Notes: generated from the sequence alone by a model not told the origin. Positions 9,367-18,473 are shown, counted from the stretch's first letter. The stretch: DNA of 64,000 nucleotides from an uncultured Erythrobacter sp. (GCA_947488155.1 CANKYK010000001.1:620001-684000), one strand, 5' to 3'. A program made the numbers and translations.

Positions 9367-11643
9367 TTAATCGAAGGAGAAGCCAATATCGACGCCCCAG
9401 GTCAATGGAGGTGCGGCAAAAAGCTGATTGGCGCCCGTTGAGGCACGAGCATATTCTCTGTCCGTCAAGTTTTTACCCCATAAGGTAATACGCCAGCTAT
9501 CCCGCTTGTAGCCGATGCGGGCGTCAATACGCGTACCTGGTTCGAGAACGGCACCGGGCGCGTTTGCAACCAGACCAAAGCTATCGTCTTCATAGGCAAC
9601 ATCACCGCCAAAAAAGAGAGCGCCTGCCCCAATCTGAGTCTCGTAATTGAATCCGATTGTTCCTTTCAATTCTGGCGCATTCTTGAGCTCCAGGCCAAGT
9701 GCACAATCGATTAGAGATGCTTCTGATGGTGTCGCCCCAGCAGGGCATGCCGGTCCGAGTGCTGTGACATTGCCAGTAGCGTCGATGCTACTGCCTGAAA
9801 GTATACCCGCCTGGAAGGCAGTAAGGTTTTGATATTCTGCATCGAGCCAGCTTGCATGCGCGTAAATCGTCAAGCCATCAATAGGTTTGAAGTTGGTTTC
9901 AATTTCGATACCTTGGATCTGTGCTTCACCCGCATTGGAGCGAGTAAAGCCTCCCGTGGGCAATGTCGCACTTATCTGCAGATCGTCATACTGATTGTAG
10001 AAATAAGTGGCGTTGAACTGTGCGCGGCCATCCCAAAATTCGGTGCGCAAGCCGACCTCGAAACTATCGAGCTGCTCCTCATTCACAGGAAGGAAGCATG
10101 CTGCGGCAGAAAAGCAGTCCGGCGATACGCCTGGTGACTTAAATCCGGTGGCATATGACGCGTAAAGGAGGATGTCGTCAGTAAACGAATAATCGACTTT
10201 TGCCGTCCAAGTGATGTTGTCGGTATCCAGTTCACTGACAAAAGGGAACGTGAGGGTGGCGACGCCTGGTGCACCGGAAGTGCTATTCACTGCGCGGTCT
10301 TCCGTGGTCCAGCGAAGACCACCAGTCAGGCTGAGTTGTTCGGTCAAATCATAAGTCGCCTGACTGAACAATGCGAAAGATTCTGTTTGTACATTCACAC
10401 TGAATGGAAAGAAGAAAACCGAGTCCAACTGAACACTCTCATCGAAATAATAAGCGCCAGCAACAAAATTGAACGGACCATCAAAATTCGAAGATAAGAG
10501 CAGTTCCTGACTAAACTGGTCTTGATTTGTTGTTTGAGAGAAAGGGAAACCGATATGAGTAGACAGATCATCGTCCAGTTCCCGATATGCGGTGATCGAC
10601 GAAACGTCGAACGTACCAATACTGCCATCAACTTTCAGCGATAGGCCAGTTGTTTCGACCCGGCTATCGTAGTCGAGAAAACAACCAATTTGCTGAAAAA
10701 TCTGAGGGATGGCTCCAACACAATCAACGCCAGGTGCCGGTTCAACCGTAAACAGATTGTTGTCCGCATCATTGGCGACGCCTGGGCGGCTATTGACGCT
10801 CTGCGGCGCGATCGAACTAGGCGTAGGCTCGGTCCGATCAATGGCGCGATCGAATGTGAAGAGTGCGCTCCAGTCGTCGCTGATTTGTTGGCGCAAGCTA
10901 GCTCTTAATGCGAACACATCTTCCTCGCCCAAGTTCTGGTCACCTTGCCCAGCCAAGTCGCCGGTGGGATTCAATGCGAAAAAGCCATCACGTTCTTTGT
11001 AAAGAGCTGATATCCTTAAAGCTGTCGATTGACTCAATCCAGCATTCAATGTGGCCTTGGTACTGAACCGAGAATCCGAACCGAACCCAACCTCGCCATC
11101 TAGCGAGTAAAAATCATATTCTGGTAGAACTGAGGTGAATTTAATTGCGCCACCGACCGTGTTCCGGCCGTAAAGTGTACCCTGTGGACCTCGTAGGACC
11201 TCGACCTGTTCAACATCGACCAGATCAACCAAAGAACCCACGGTCCTGCCGAGATATACTCCATCAATATAGATACCTACAGCAGGATCGATCGCGCCTC
11301 GCGATTCGTCTTCACCAACCCCACGGAAAAAGATTCTCGCAGACGATGACGTGCCGGTCCCGGTGGAAATCACTACGCCCGGAATTTGCACTTGTAGATC
11401 GTTGGCGTCTGAAATTTGACGGTTTGAGAGTTGATCAGCGGTCAGCGCGGTAACAGCAGCCGGAACATCCTGAATATCCTCTGCGCGCCGTTGTGCGGTG
11501 ACGACGATTACGTTGCTATCATCACCTTCATTTGATGCGGTGTTATCACCTGCATCTTGCGCGGATACCTGTGCGCCAGAACTCAATGCAAGCGCCGACG
11601 CTGCAAACAGAAAAGCAGTTCTGGCGGTAAGACGATTAGACAT
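9367..11643 (-). CDS. TonB-dependent receptor
   Basis: About 758 residues. The start at 11643 was chosen over a longer frame because GGGAGG lies about 5-9 bases upstream and MSNRLTARTAFLFAASALALSS is a signal peptide. A TonB-box-like NVIVVTAQRR follows, then the plug domain (VPAAVTALTADQLSN to LRGPQGTLYGRNTVGGAI) and a 22-strand-type barrel ending in DIGFSFD. This is the Proteobacterial catabolite-uptake type seen widely in sphingomonads, not an obvious siderophore receptor. It is on the same strand as the MFS and FAD oxidase genes, 183 bases upstream of them. A perfect 18-base palindrome lies 77-94 bases upstream of the start and may be the operator. Confidence 0.93.
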   Translation of the reverse strand: MSNRLTARTAFLFAASALALSSGAQVSAQDAGDNTASNEGDDSNVIVVTAQRRAEDIQDVPAAVTALTADQLSNRQISDANDLQVQIPGVVISTGTGTSSSARIFFRGVGEDESRGAIDPAVGIYIDGVYLGRTVGSLVDLVDVEQVEVLRGPQGTLYGRNTVGGAIKFTSVLPEYDFYSLDGEVGFGSDSRFSTKATLNAGLSQSTALRISALYKERDGFFALNPTGDLAGQGDQNLGEEDVFALRASLRQQISDDWSALFTFDRAIDRTEPTPSSIAPQSVNSRPGVANDADNNLFTVEPAPGVDCVGAIPQIFQQIGCFLDYDSRVETTGLSLKVDGSIGTFDVSSITAYRELDDDLSTHIGFPFSQTTNQDQFSQELLLSSNFDGPFNFVAGAYYFDESVQLDSVFFFPFSVNVQTESFALFSQATYDLTEQLSLTGGLRWTTEDRAVNSTSGAPGVATLTFPFVSELDTDNITWTAKVDYSFTDDILLYASYATGFKSPGVSPDCFSAAACFLPVNEEQLDSFEVGLRTEFWDGRAQFNATYFYNQYDDLQISATLPTGGFTRSNAGEAQIQGIEIETNFKPIDGLTIYAHASWLDAEYQNLTAFQAGILSGSSIDATGNVTALGPACPAGATPSEASLIDCALGLELKNAPELKGTIGFNYETQIGAGALFFGGDVAYEDDSFGLVANAPGAVLEPGTRIDARIGYKRDSWRITLWGKNLTDREYARASTGANQLFAAPPLTWGVDIGFSFD

Positions 11644-11719
11644 AAATGGGCCTCCCAAGCAATTGTGAATGTCCCTTCGGCACATTGTTCCTCGGTATGC
11701 GCTCGAAGGGTAATTTGCC

Positions 11720-11737
11720 AATTTGTCCGGACAAATT
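11720..11737. promoter_or_regulatory. Perfect 18-base palindrome, candidate operator
   Basis: AATTTGTCCGGACAAATT is an exact dyad in the 186-base gap upstream of the TonB-dependent receptor and downstream of a LysR gene. The core TTGTCCGGACAA resembles the t-GT-N-AC-a pattern bound by FadR-type GntR regulators, but no GntR gene is in the window. Its position about 80 bases before the receptor start fits a promoter operator. Confidence 0.5.
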
Positions 11738-11829
11738 TGATTGAGAGATAACGCTTGGAGAATGAGGTGCCAACAAAACGTTCGCCCGTCATCACAACTT
11801 CTGGTTGTTATGCTGAAGGGGCAACACTC

Positions 11830-12816
11830 TTAGAACTTGGACGCGGTTGGAGCACAGTGCAGCTGCTCATCGATCATCTCACGCCATACCTGATCAAAAA
11901 TCGTGATCATCTGCCGGGTAAGCGCCTGCTGATCAGCATTCTTGCGCGTAGCAAGATACGCCTTGCGCGGCAGGGCAAAGGGATTGTCACCGATCGTATG
12001 GTACATCGCCTGCTCATGCGGCAGGGAGACGAGCTCGGGCGATAACAGAGCAACCCCATCAGTAGATAAAAGCATAGATTTCAACAATATGACCGAATTG
12101 AGGTCGACGAAATTGGCTGGCGGCTCCAGTTGTTGCTTCAAAAAGGTATCACAAATGCTCTTCCATTGCTGACTGAGCTGGAGCGAGATCATCCAAGTCT
12201 GTGTACGCAAATCTTCGAGCGTGTGGCTACCGCGTTTCGCCAAAGGATGATCAGCACGCATGACCAGCTGATCACGATCAACAAACAGGGGGTGTCGCTG
12301 GATCATTGGGTCCGCAAGCATATCGGTGGGCGGCGCGCTGGCGACGAATTCGACATCTCCAATAAGCAACGAAGCATAAAGCTGGCGCGACTCGCCGGTC
12401 ACGATAGAAACGGTCACATCGGGGTTCGACCGCTTGAACCGCTCAATCAATTCAGGCCCCAGACGCGGCAAGAACGTCCAGCCCAAGCCAATTCGAACGA
12501 AACCCTGTCCAGCGCCACGTAACGCGACCAATTCGGCAGCGGCAAGTTTGCTTTCAGAAATGATGGCGCGCGCGCGTTTCGCCAGAGTGTGAGCAAAGAT
12601 CGTCGGAGCGACGCCTGTAGGTCGACGTTCAAAAAGAACGACACCCAAGCTGTCTTCCAGCCTTGCAATGCTCTTCGAAATTGCCTGCTGAGTGACACCG
12701 ACATCAGCTGCGGCGACAGAAAATACGCCAGTTTCATATACCGCCATAAAGTGCGTCAACTTCTGAGGGTCGAGCGAAGGACGGATGAACCGTGCGCGGA
12801 TATCAGGCTTTTTCAT
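11830..12816 (-). CDS. LysR-family transcriptional regulator
   Basis: A 328-residue LTTR. The N-terminal winged HTH (about 16-75) reads LTHFMAVYETGVFSVAAADV, then GVTQQAISKSIARLEDSLGV with the LFERRPTGV wing. The rest is a periplasmic-binding-protein-like effector domain starting near VRIGLGWTFLPRLGPELIERF. It is divergent from the DUF3598-like gene (115 bases apart) and upstream, on the same strand, of the TonB-dependent receptor/MFS/FAD oxidase block. It is a good candidate regulator of either or both sides; LTTRs commonly control a divergent target. Confidence 0.92.
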   Translation of the reverse strand: MKKPDIRARFIRPSLDPQKLTHFMAVYETGVFSVAAADVGVTQQAISKSIARLEDSLGVVLFERRPTGVAPTIFAHTLAKRARAIISESKLAAAELVALRGAGQGFVRIGLGWTFLPRLGPELIERFKRSNPDVTVSIVTGESRQLYASLLIGDVEFVASAPPTDMLADPMIQRHPLFVDRDQLVMRADHPLAKRGSHTLEDLRTQTWMISLQLSQQWKSICDTFLKQQLEPPANFVDLNSVILLKSMLLSTDGVALLSPELVSLPHEQAMYHTIGDNPFALPRKAYLATRKNADQQALTRQMITIFDQVWREMIDEQLHCAPTASKF

Positions 12817-12931
12817 ATTAACGGCGCCAGCCTGAAAACAATCAATCGTTGTGTCAAGAACCCAAAGAGTTGTTATTCGATGGCACTCAAGGTTCCTATC
12901 GGAAAGGCCAAATGAGAGAGGTGGTCGTCTT

Positions 12932-13396
12932 ATGAGTTCATCACAAAAGCCTATTCTTGACGGTATGATGCCAGGGATGTTGCGCCATGCGGGGGTCTGG
13001 AAAGGGATTTATCGGCATGTCGACGCGGTTGGCAATTTGATCGATGAACACAAGACGAAAGTTGAATGCGTCTTTCCCGCCTCCGGTCCTTATGCCTACA
13101 TCCAGCACAACGAATTCACTTGGTCCGATGGCCGGCAATATCGTGCGACCCTAAACGGCGAACTTCGCGAAGACCGCCTGTGGTGGGAAAATGACCGCTT
13201 TTCGGGCTGGGGATGGGAAACTTATGATGGAATCATCCTGCTCAATCTGGATCGCAAAGATGAACCAGGCGCCAACTTCTTCGAGATGATTACCATTGGA
13301 TCTACCGGAAAGAAGCGAGCGCGAACGTGGCAGTGGTTTAAGGATGGGGAATTGATCCGCCGCACACTTTGCAATGAAGAATTGGTTCAGGCCTAG
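12932..13396 (+). CDS. DUF3598-like (lipocalin-type) hypothetical protein
   Basis: 154 residues from ATG 12932, preceded by a GAGAGAGGTGG ribosome-binding region. A longer frame from 12851 has no such support. The pattern (GVWKGIYRHVDAVGNLIDEH, VECVFP, YIQHNEFTWSDGRQY, WENDRFSGWGWETYDG) is the Trp/Gly-rich beta-barrel layout of DUF3598-type proteins, which are thought to bind small ligands. There is no signal peptide, so it is cytoplasmic. It is divergent from a LysR gene that may control it. Function is unknown and the family assignment is from memory of the pattern. Confidence 0.65.
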   Translation: MSSSQKPILDGMMPGMLRHAGVWKGIYRHVDAVGNLIDEHKTKVECVFPASGPYAYIQHNEFTWSDGRQYRATLNGELREDRLWWENDRFSGWGWETYDGIILLNLDRKDEPGANFFEMITIGSTGKKRARTWQWFKDGELIRRTLCNEELVQA

Positions 13397-13647
13397 AGAG
13401 CTGCCGGTGCCCAATCTCTAAAGAGAGAGGCGAGCCTGGCGAAGCGGCACCAGCGCGCCGATCGTCTACACACTCTATCTTTGCCCTTGCTGCGGCCTGA
13501 ACGCTCCGTGTGCCAAACATAGGCATTATGTCATCAAGCGATGGCTTCATTCGCATTACCAAAACTTATCGAATCAATAAATGTAATCGGCAGCGGAACT
13601 TTGCCATAGGCTGTCCTGAGAAGGACTAAAGCAACGGAGGGTGCCCC
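13397..13647. other. Intergenic region before the cytochrome P460 pair
   Basis: About 250 bases with no convincing gene. A small hairpin GTCCT-GAGA-AGGAC lies at 13613-13626, just upstream of the GGAGGG ribosome-binding site of the first P460 gene. A promoter for the P460 pair is expected here, but I cannot assign -35/-10 boxes with confidence. Confidence 0.35.
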
Positions 13648-14301
13648 ATGGCCAAAGACCTATTTATCAATCGAACAAAGTGGACATTCATTGCCGCAGG
13701 ATCACTTGCTCTTGCCGCTTGTACGCAGGGAGCAGATACAGCTGGTGAGGGTGATCGAGCCACGGCATCCTCTGAAGCGTCGGGTGAGATAATCCGCGCA
13801 TCCTTTAATGATGATGGTTCGGTGAACCAGCCGGAAAATTGGCGCGAATGGGTCTTCATCGGGGCACCTCTCACGCCAAATGCGCTCAATGGCGGGGAAG
13901 CTCCATTCCCGGAATTCCACAATGTTTATATCGAGCCCTCCGCGTTCGCCGCATATTCGGCCACGGGAGAGTTCCCCGAAGGAACTCAGATCGCCAAAGA
14001 ACTGACAAGCGTTCGCAGCAACAACAATGCGGAAAACGGATCCACTCAGGAAGTCAGCGGAGTTGGCTACTTCGAAGGTGAGTTTCAGGGTCTGGAACTG
14101 ACTGTGAAGGATACTGAGCGTTTTAAGGACGAGCCTGGCGGATGGGCCTATTTCAGCTTTGGTCACTCAGCCCCCCCGTATGAGCAAACGGCTTCCGCCA
14201 TGCCAACAGCATCTTGTAATGCTTGCCATGCGGCGTCTGCTGCTGATGATTTCGTTTTCACGCAGTTTTATCCAGTTTTGCGAGCTGCCAAACCCAACTA
14301 A
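13648..14301 (+). CDS. Cytochrome P460-family haem lipoprotein (first of pair)
   Basis: 217 residues with a GGAGGG ribosome-binding site. The N-terminal export signal ends in a lipobox (LAAC, near residue 25), so the mature protein is lipid-anchored. The central region shows the P460 pattern: WREWVFIGAPLTPN, FPEFHNVYIEPSAFAAY, G-x-FPEGTQIAKEL, and near the C-terminus a single c-type haem site CNACH followed by FVFTQFYPVLR. P460 proteins carry an unusual Lys-cross-linked haem and oxidise hydroxylamine in some bacteria; many homologues in heterotrophs have no known role. A paralogue follows 28 bases downstream. Confidence 0.88.
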   Translation: MAKDLFINRTKWTFIAAGSLALAACTQGADTAGEGDRATASSEASGEIIRASFNDDGSVNQPENWREWVFIGAPLTPNALNGGEAPFPEFHNVYIEPSAFAAYSATGEFPEGTQIAKELTSVRSNNNAENGSTQEVSGVGYFEGEFQGLELTVKDTERFKDEPGGWAYFSFGHSAPPYEQTASAMPTASCNACHAASAADDFVFTQFYPVLRAAKPN

Positions 14302-14329
14302 GTAAACAAAAAGCGGAGGGAGGCACTCC

Positions 14330-14968
14330 ATGAGAAAAGCAAAATTAGGCGCCGTGGCTGCCTTAGCATTGGCCCTCGGTTCGTGCGGCTCGGAATCCTC
14401 TCCTGAGGGTTCCGAGCTAGCAAATGGAGAGGTGGCTTGGCCGTCAGATATTGTATCTGACAGTGGAGACATTTCTTTTCCGGAAGACTTCTTGGAATGG
14501 CAAACTCTGGGAGCTTGGTCGACAGCTGACGGGGCCGGAACCACTAATGGCATGCACCAAGTGTATGTTTCGCCAGGCACGATTGATGCCTATCGAAGCA
14601 CGGGCAAGTTCCCTGATGGCGCTGTCCTCGTCAAGGAAGTGAGGAGCGCGGCGACCGCACAATTGTCTACAGGTGCGGCCAGTTATGCCACAGACAAGGG
14701 CGTCTGGTTTGTTATGGTCAAGGACGCTCAGCAGCGTTTTGGCGACAACCCGCTCTGGGGAGATGGCTGGGGCTGGGCCTTGTTCGAAGCCAAAGAACCC
14801 ACGAAACAAGTGGCCACGGATTACAAACGAGACTGTCTGGCTTGCCATGTTCCGGCAGAAGACACCGATTGGATCTACGTGGAAGCATATCCGGTCTTAT
14901 GGGAAGATGGAAACCCACCCGTCCCCAAATGGCTCGGCGAGGTTGAGGCTTCACTAGACGATTCCTAA
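14330..14968 (+). CDS. Cytochrome P460-family haem lipoprotein (second of pair)
   Basis: 212 residues, preceded by a GGAGGGAGG ribosome-binding site. A lipobox LGSC near residue 22 marks a lipoprotein. It shares the layout of the upstream gene: FLEWQTLGAWSTADG, the MHQVYVSPGTIDAYRSTGKF region, FPDGAVLVKEV, WGWALFEA and a C-terminal haem c motif CLACH with DWIYVEAYPVLW. The two genes probably arose by tandem duplication and have diverged strongly. A strong hairpin just downstream (14981-15014) probably ends the transcript. Confidence 0.88.
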   Translation: MRKAKLGAVAALALALGSCGSESSPEGSELANGEVAWPSDIVSDSGDISFPEDFLEWQTLGAWSTADGAGTTNGMHQVYVSPGTIDAYRSTGKFPDGAVLVKEVRSAATAQLSTGAASYATDKGVWFVMVKDAQQRFGDNPLWGDGWGWALFEAKEPTKQVATDYKRDCLACHVPAEDTDWIYVEAYPVLWEDGNPPVPKWLGEVEASLDDS

Positions 14969-14980
14969 AAGCGGCAATGT

Positions 14981-15014
14981 AATGGCGGCTGGCGATGAGA
15001 GGCCAGCTGCCATT
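14981..15014 (+). terminator. Probable rho-independent-like terminator after P460 pair
   Basis: AATGGCGGCTGGC (14981-14993) pairs with GCCAGCTGCCATT (15002-15014) with one G-T wobble, an 8-base loop, and is followed by GCTTGTT. It sits 13 bases after the second P460 stop codon. Confidence 0.6.
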
Positions 15015-15288
15015 GCTTGTTCGCAAGAATTGCTATCCGTTTGAAAATGTGAAGATCAATATCGGCCTAAGTCGGGCTGGCATGTTGCGGTGCAAAGTTG
15101 CAAATATTGCAAGCCACACCTAGACACCTGAGATGAAAATCGACTGTGTTCAACCTGAAGACCATATCTCGCGTCCTCCATCAGAACTCTGCCCTAGGGC
15201 AGTTTTTTGAAGAATGATGGCATCGGTTGCAATGCGTGATCGATGCTCTTTTACGACGGCGATAAAATCATAGCTTAGGAGGGATCAC
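15015..15288. other. Intergenic region upstream of LysR gene
   Basis: About 270 bases (320 counting the terminator) without a gene. Relatively AT-rich near the LysR start, where AGGAGGGA at about 15277-15284 is the ribosome-binding site. No recognisable operator or promoter could be assigned. Confidence 0.35.
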
Positions 15289-16194
15289 GTGGAGCTAAGT
15301 CAGATAAAATACTTTCTGTCGGTAGCTGAGACGCTGAACTTTACGCAGGCATCACAGCAGCACAATATTTCGCAACCCGCCTTGACCAAATCCATCCAGA
15401 AACTGGAGGATGAATTTCGCGGTCTGCTGATTATTCGCGATGGCAAGAACACGCGACTGACAGAACTGGGCCAGAAAATTCGCCAGGAGTTCTCAAGCAT
15501 AGCAGAGAGCGAAGCGCGTGCAAAAATGCTTGCGGAAGAACATTTGCAATCTGGCCATTGCATGTTGAACATCGGCATCGCTAACTCTCTGGGGCCAGCG
15601 AAGTTTGCAGATTTTTTCTCGCAATTCATGAACGAGAATTCCAACACACGCATCGTTCTGCACCAAATCGACCAATCCACTTCTGAAGAGGCGATACTGT
15701 CGGGTTTCCTCGACGCCTGCATCTGTACACAGCGGCCGTCTGAAAATCATAAGATAAAAACCACCCCTCTTTTCGAAGAGCGGATTCTAATGGCCTTTGG
15801 AGACAAACCTGAACTTGCAGACAAGTCTCAGATCAGTTTGGAAGAATTCTCCAAGGAGAGCTATTTTGATCGTTTGAACTGCGAATTCCGATCAGATTTT
15901 CTGGCGATGGTGACTGAAAAAAGATTGGACATACGCCCAAAGGTGCAATCTGATCGTGAAGACTGGATCCAGCAACTGGTGGCCGCAGGCAAGGGCGTTT
16001 GCACCTTGGGTGAATTTTCAACGGTTGTTGCGGGCATCAATATGCGCCCCATTGAAGGCATCGACCTTAAGCGTACGGTCTCTATGTCATTCATATTCGG
16101 ATCTGGCGCTGCAAAGTCGATTGTAGGTCTGGAACAGCTGGCGCGTGGCTATGACTGGAAGGCAGCCGCTATATCCGCAGCGAAGATCGCCTAA
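15289..16194 (+). CDS. LysR-family transcriptional regulator
   Basis: 301 residues with a GTG start 5 bases after AGGAGGGA. The N-terminal HTH reads MELSQIKYFLSVAETLNFTQ and QHNISQPALTKSIQKLEDEF, the classic LTTR helix. It is followed by LIIRDGKNTRLTELGQKI and the effector domain beginning at MLNIGIANSLGPAKF. It converges on the PPOX gene (22 bases between stops), so its target is not obvious from position. Relative to LTTRs that control aromatic catabolism nothing specific is visible. Confidence 0.9.
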   Translation: MELSQIKYFLSVAETLNFTQASQQHNISQPALTKSIQKLEDEFRGLLIIRDGKNTRLTELGQKIRQEFSSIAESEARAKMLAEEHLQSGHCMLNIGIANSLGPAKFADFFSQFMNENSNTRIVLHQIDQSTSEEAILSGFLDACICTQRPSENHKIKTTPLFEERILMAFGDKPELADKSQISLEEFSKESYFDRLNCEFRSDFLAMVTEKRLDIRPKVQSDREDWIQQLVAAGKGVCTLGEFSTVVAGINMRPIEGIDLKRTVSMSFIFGSGAAKSIVGLEQLARGYDWKAAAISAAKIA

Positions 16195-16215
16195 ACACAG
16201 TCGACGCCGAGACCC

Positions 16216-17145
16216 TCAAAGCGCCGGATTGACCGGTGATGGTTTAAGCAGCTGCCACCTCAAGCCGATGCCAGCGTCTGTGGCGCGGACGTCTAACACA
16301 TCGAAAGCGATCAATCGCTTTGCACCGGGATATGCTGCAATCGCGGCCTCATCTTCGATAATCTTCGCTGCCGCATTGATGTGGAGCAGATCGCCCGTTT
16401 CAAAATCGACGAAGAGCACAGCGGCAGCGGAGTTCGAGACCAGATTGCCAATCGTGTTGAACAGATTGTTGCCCCTGTAATCAGGGACAACAAATCGGCT
16501 GTCCCCTTCCACATGGATGAAGCCGGGGTTGCCGCCGCGGTGCGACATATCACTGCCCTCATATGGCTGGCCGCTGCCATCAAGGTGATGGCTGGCAATG
16601 AAGAACGTATCGGACCTCTTTATCAGATCGACGTCTTGCACCGACAGCTCATCTCGCTCTGCCACGACTGGATTTGCCGGCGTGTCGACGCGATCGATAA
16701 TTGCCCGCGTGCTGATATATTTGGGGCAATTGCCGTAGCTCTGGCTGACCGTAATATCGAAACCATCCGGGTCGATGCGAGAAATCCGACCATGCATCCG
16801 GTTACGGCGCCTATTGCTAAGCTCGATGCCCAGAACGCTAACCGGGGCACCCACTTTCAGCTCAGCAAATGCGGGATCTTCGTCGTCAATCGTATTGCGA
16901 ATACTCAAGATTTTGGGATCAGGTGACGACGCAAAGCCAACGGGGCCGGTCAGCATTGAAGCATATGGTTTCCCATCTGCGCCGACCGTGCCGACCAAGA
17001 TGTATTCAAGACCAGCATAGAATTCGCGATGCTGATCGGGCATCTCATCGTGCATCAGCCTTTCCGTGAGCATGTCGATTTGTTCGCGCATCCCCATCTT
17101 GTTTTGGAGGCGCATCTCATGCTCATGGAAATTCTGATCAGCCAT
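16216..17145 (-). CDS. PPOX-type flavin-nucleotide-binding protein
   Basis: 309 residues with a split-barrel pyridoxamine-5'-phosphate-oxidase-like fold. Recognisable segments are DQHREFYAGLEYILVGTVGA, SNRRRNRMHGRI, QSYGNCPKYI and DMSHRGGNPGFI. These same blocks occur in the N-terminal half of the larger flavoprotein at 22440-24419, so the two are paralogues. Such proteins bind FMN or F420 and reduce or oxidise small electrophiles; the substrate is unknown. It is the last gene of a four-gene - strand unit, 2 bases after a SnoaL-like gene. Confidence 0.85.
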   Translation of the reverse strand: MADQNFHEHEMRLQNKMGMREQIDMLTERLMHDEMPDQHREFYAGLEYILVGTVGADGKPYASMLTGPVGFASSPDPKILSIRNTIDDEDPAFAELKVGAPVSVLGIELSNRRRNRMHGRISRIDPDGFDITVSQSYGNCPKYISTRAIIDRVDTPANPVVAERDELSVQDVDLIKRSDTFFIASHHLDGSGQPYEGSDMSHRGGNPGFIHVEGDSRFVVPDYRGNNLFNTIGNLVSNSAAAVLFVDFETGDLLHINAAAKIIEDEAAIAAYPGAKRLIAFDVLDVRATDAGIGLRWQLLKPSPVNPAL

Positions 17146-17147
17146 CG

Positions 17148-17540
17148 CTACGCATCCTCAAGATTGGGCGGGCCGTTGGGGCAATCAATTAGATAGCCCC
17201 AGCCACCATTGTCCAGTTTCTTGGCAACTTCGGTCGATTGCCCTTCCGCCATGACCGACCCGTCGGGCGCGATAACCCGCCAGTTCGCGCGGAGCATGGC
17301 CGTGTCGCCAGTGATGATTTCGCTGAAGACCTTGCTTTCGATCTTGGGGCGCACTTCCAAGAAGCTTTCAAAGGCCTTTCTGGCGCCTTCCAAGCCTACA
17401 CTTGGCGGGGCGTCAGGTGGAAAGAACACCAGACAATCGGGATGAAACATCGAAACGATCCCATCCAGGTCACCCTCTTGCAAATAGGCGCTGACGCAGT
17501 CAGCAATCTCGCGGGGTCGGTGTGCAATGTGTTTTGTCAT
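17148..17540 (-). CDS. SnoaL/NTF2-like protein
   Basis: 130 residues. The pattern AYLQEGDLDGIVSMFHPDCL, GARKAFESFL and WRVIAPDGSVMAEGQSTEV is that of the SnoaL/ketosteroid-isomerase (NTF2-like) fold, a cone-shaped small-ligand pocket. It sits in a - strand operon with two other SnoaL-like genes and the PPOX flavoprotein. Family members isomerise, cyclise or hydrolyse small molecules or are only binding proteins, so no reaction can be assigned. Confidence 0.85.
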   Translation of the reverse strand: MTKHIAHRPREIADCVSAYLQEGDLDGIVSMFHPDCLVFFPPDAPPSVGLEGARKAFESFLEVRPKIESKVFSEIITGDTAMLRANWRVIAPDGSVMAEGQSTEVAKKLDNGGWGYLIDCPNGPPNLEDA

Positions 17541-17582
17541 TTGGGTACCTCAATTAGTTTAGTTTGGGTGATATTGTCGGCG

Positions 17583-18017
17583 TTAGAAATCGAATGAACC
17601 TGCGCTACGCACAGCCTCAGGCAGCCAAGTTTCCTGAAGGTGCAGCCATGTCACCGGCTTGGTCATCTCCATCAGAACTGTGGTGAACCGGGCGTTGTTG
17701 GCCAAGGCGGACCGGGTCGCTCCTGATTGCCATTCAGTGTAGGTGGCAAGAACATGGTCGCCATGCTCATAGCGAATATCGACATCGCGAATTGCGATGC
17801 GAAAATCAGGGTTTGATCCGTAACTGTTGTCAAAGCCCGCTTGCAGGGTGGCCCGGTTCATTACCTGGCCTTCTGGTGGGATGAACTGGATATCCTGATG
17901 CAAGCGCGACAGAAAACGTGGATCAAGCTGATCGCGATCGGCAGTGCCGTTAAACCATGCGGCGAAAAAATCGTGCAGACCCACAATTTCGTTGGTGACG
18001 GTTTCCAAGGTTGTCAT
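17583..18017 (-). CDS. SnoaL/NTF2-like protein (DUF4440-like)
   Basis: 144 residues. VGLHDFFAAWFNGTADRDQL, FIPPEGQVMNRATLQAGFDN and the closing block VLATYTEWQSGA indicate an NTF2-like domain related to DUF4440. Second gene of the - strand unit, 42 bases before the next SnoaL-like gene. Three different NTF2-like proteins in a row suggest either a multi-step conversion or hetero-oligomers (inference). Confidence 0.8.
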   Translation of the reverse strand: MTTLETVTNEIVGLHDFFAAWFNGTADRDQLDPRFLSRLHQDIQFIPPEGQVMNRATLQAGFDNSYGSNPDFRIAIRDVDIRYEHGDHVLATYTEWQSGATRSALANNARFTTVLMEMTKPVTWLHLQETWLPEAVRSAGSFDF

Positions 18018-18086
18018 GATTCACGCTCCGGTACTCAGCTCAAAGGGGGAGACAGGCCGCGCCGGTATGACGCGGCCTGCAAGGGA

Positions 18087-18473
18087 TCAGGCTGGGCCGT
18101 TATTGTCGATGTCGAGGATCATCTTCCAGGCGCCCGTGTCGTCGCGTTGGTAGACCAGAACCAGGCGGCCTTCAGGGTTACGGACTTCTCCGGTGTCGCG
18201 CATTTTCATCGTACCGTAGAAACGGCCCGAAACGACGGCAACATCACCAAAGAACTGCAAGTCTTCAATGTCATATCCCGAGGTAATTTCGGCGGCTGCG
18301 ATGCGGGGGTTGTACTTATCGCGGATACCTTGCGTACCAATTGTGACGGGCTGACGTTCATTCACGGTCATCGTGTCCGGATGACAGGTTGCGACCATCG
18401 CTTCGATGTCACCAGCGTCCAGGCCATTGTTCCAAGCGTTAACGACAGCTTCGATTTCTTCACGTTCAGTCAT
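18087..18473 (-). CDS. SnoaL/NTF2-like protein, first gene of the unit
   Basis: 128 residues from ATG 18473. This start was chosen because AGGAGA lies 6-7 bases upstream; the longer frame to 18599 overlaps the divergent LysR gene. MTEREEIEAVVNAWNNGLDA, MVATCHPDTMTVNERQPVTI and DVAVVSGRFYG identify the NTF2-like/DUF4440 fold. It is divergent from the LysR gene at 18585, with about 110 bases between, an arrangement typical of an LTTR and its target operon. Confidence 0.85.
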   Translation of the reverse strand: MTEREEIEAVVNAWNNGLDAGDIEAMVATCHPDTMTVNERQPVTIGTQGIRDKYNPRIAAAEITSGYDIEDLQFFGDVAVVSGRFYGTMKMRDTGEVRNPEGRLVLVYQRDDTGAWKMILDIDNNGPA

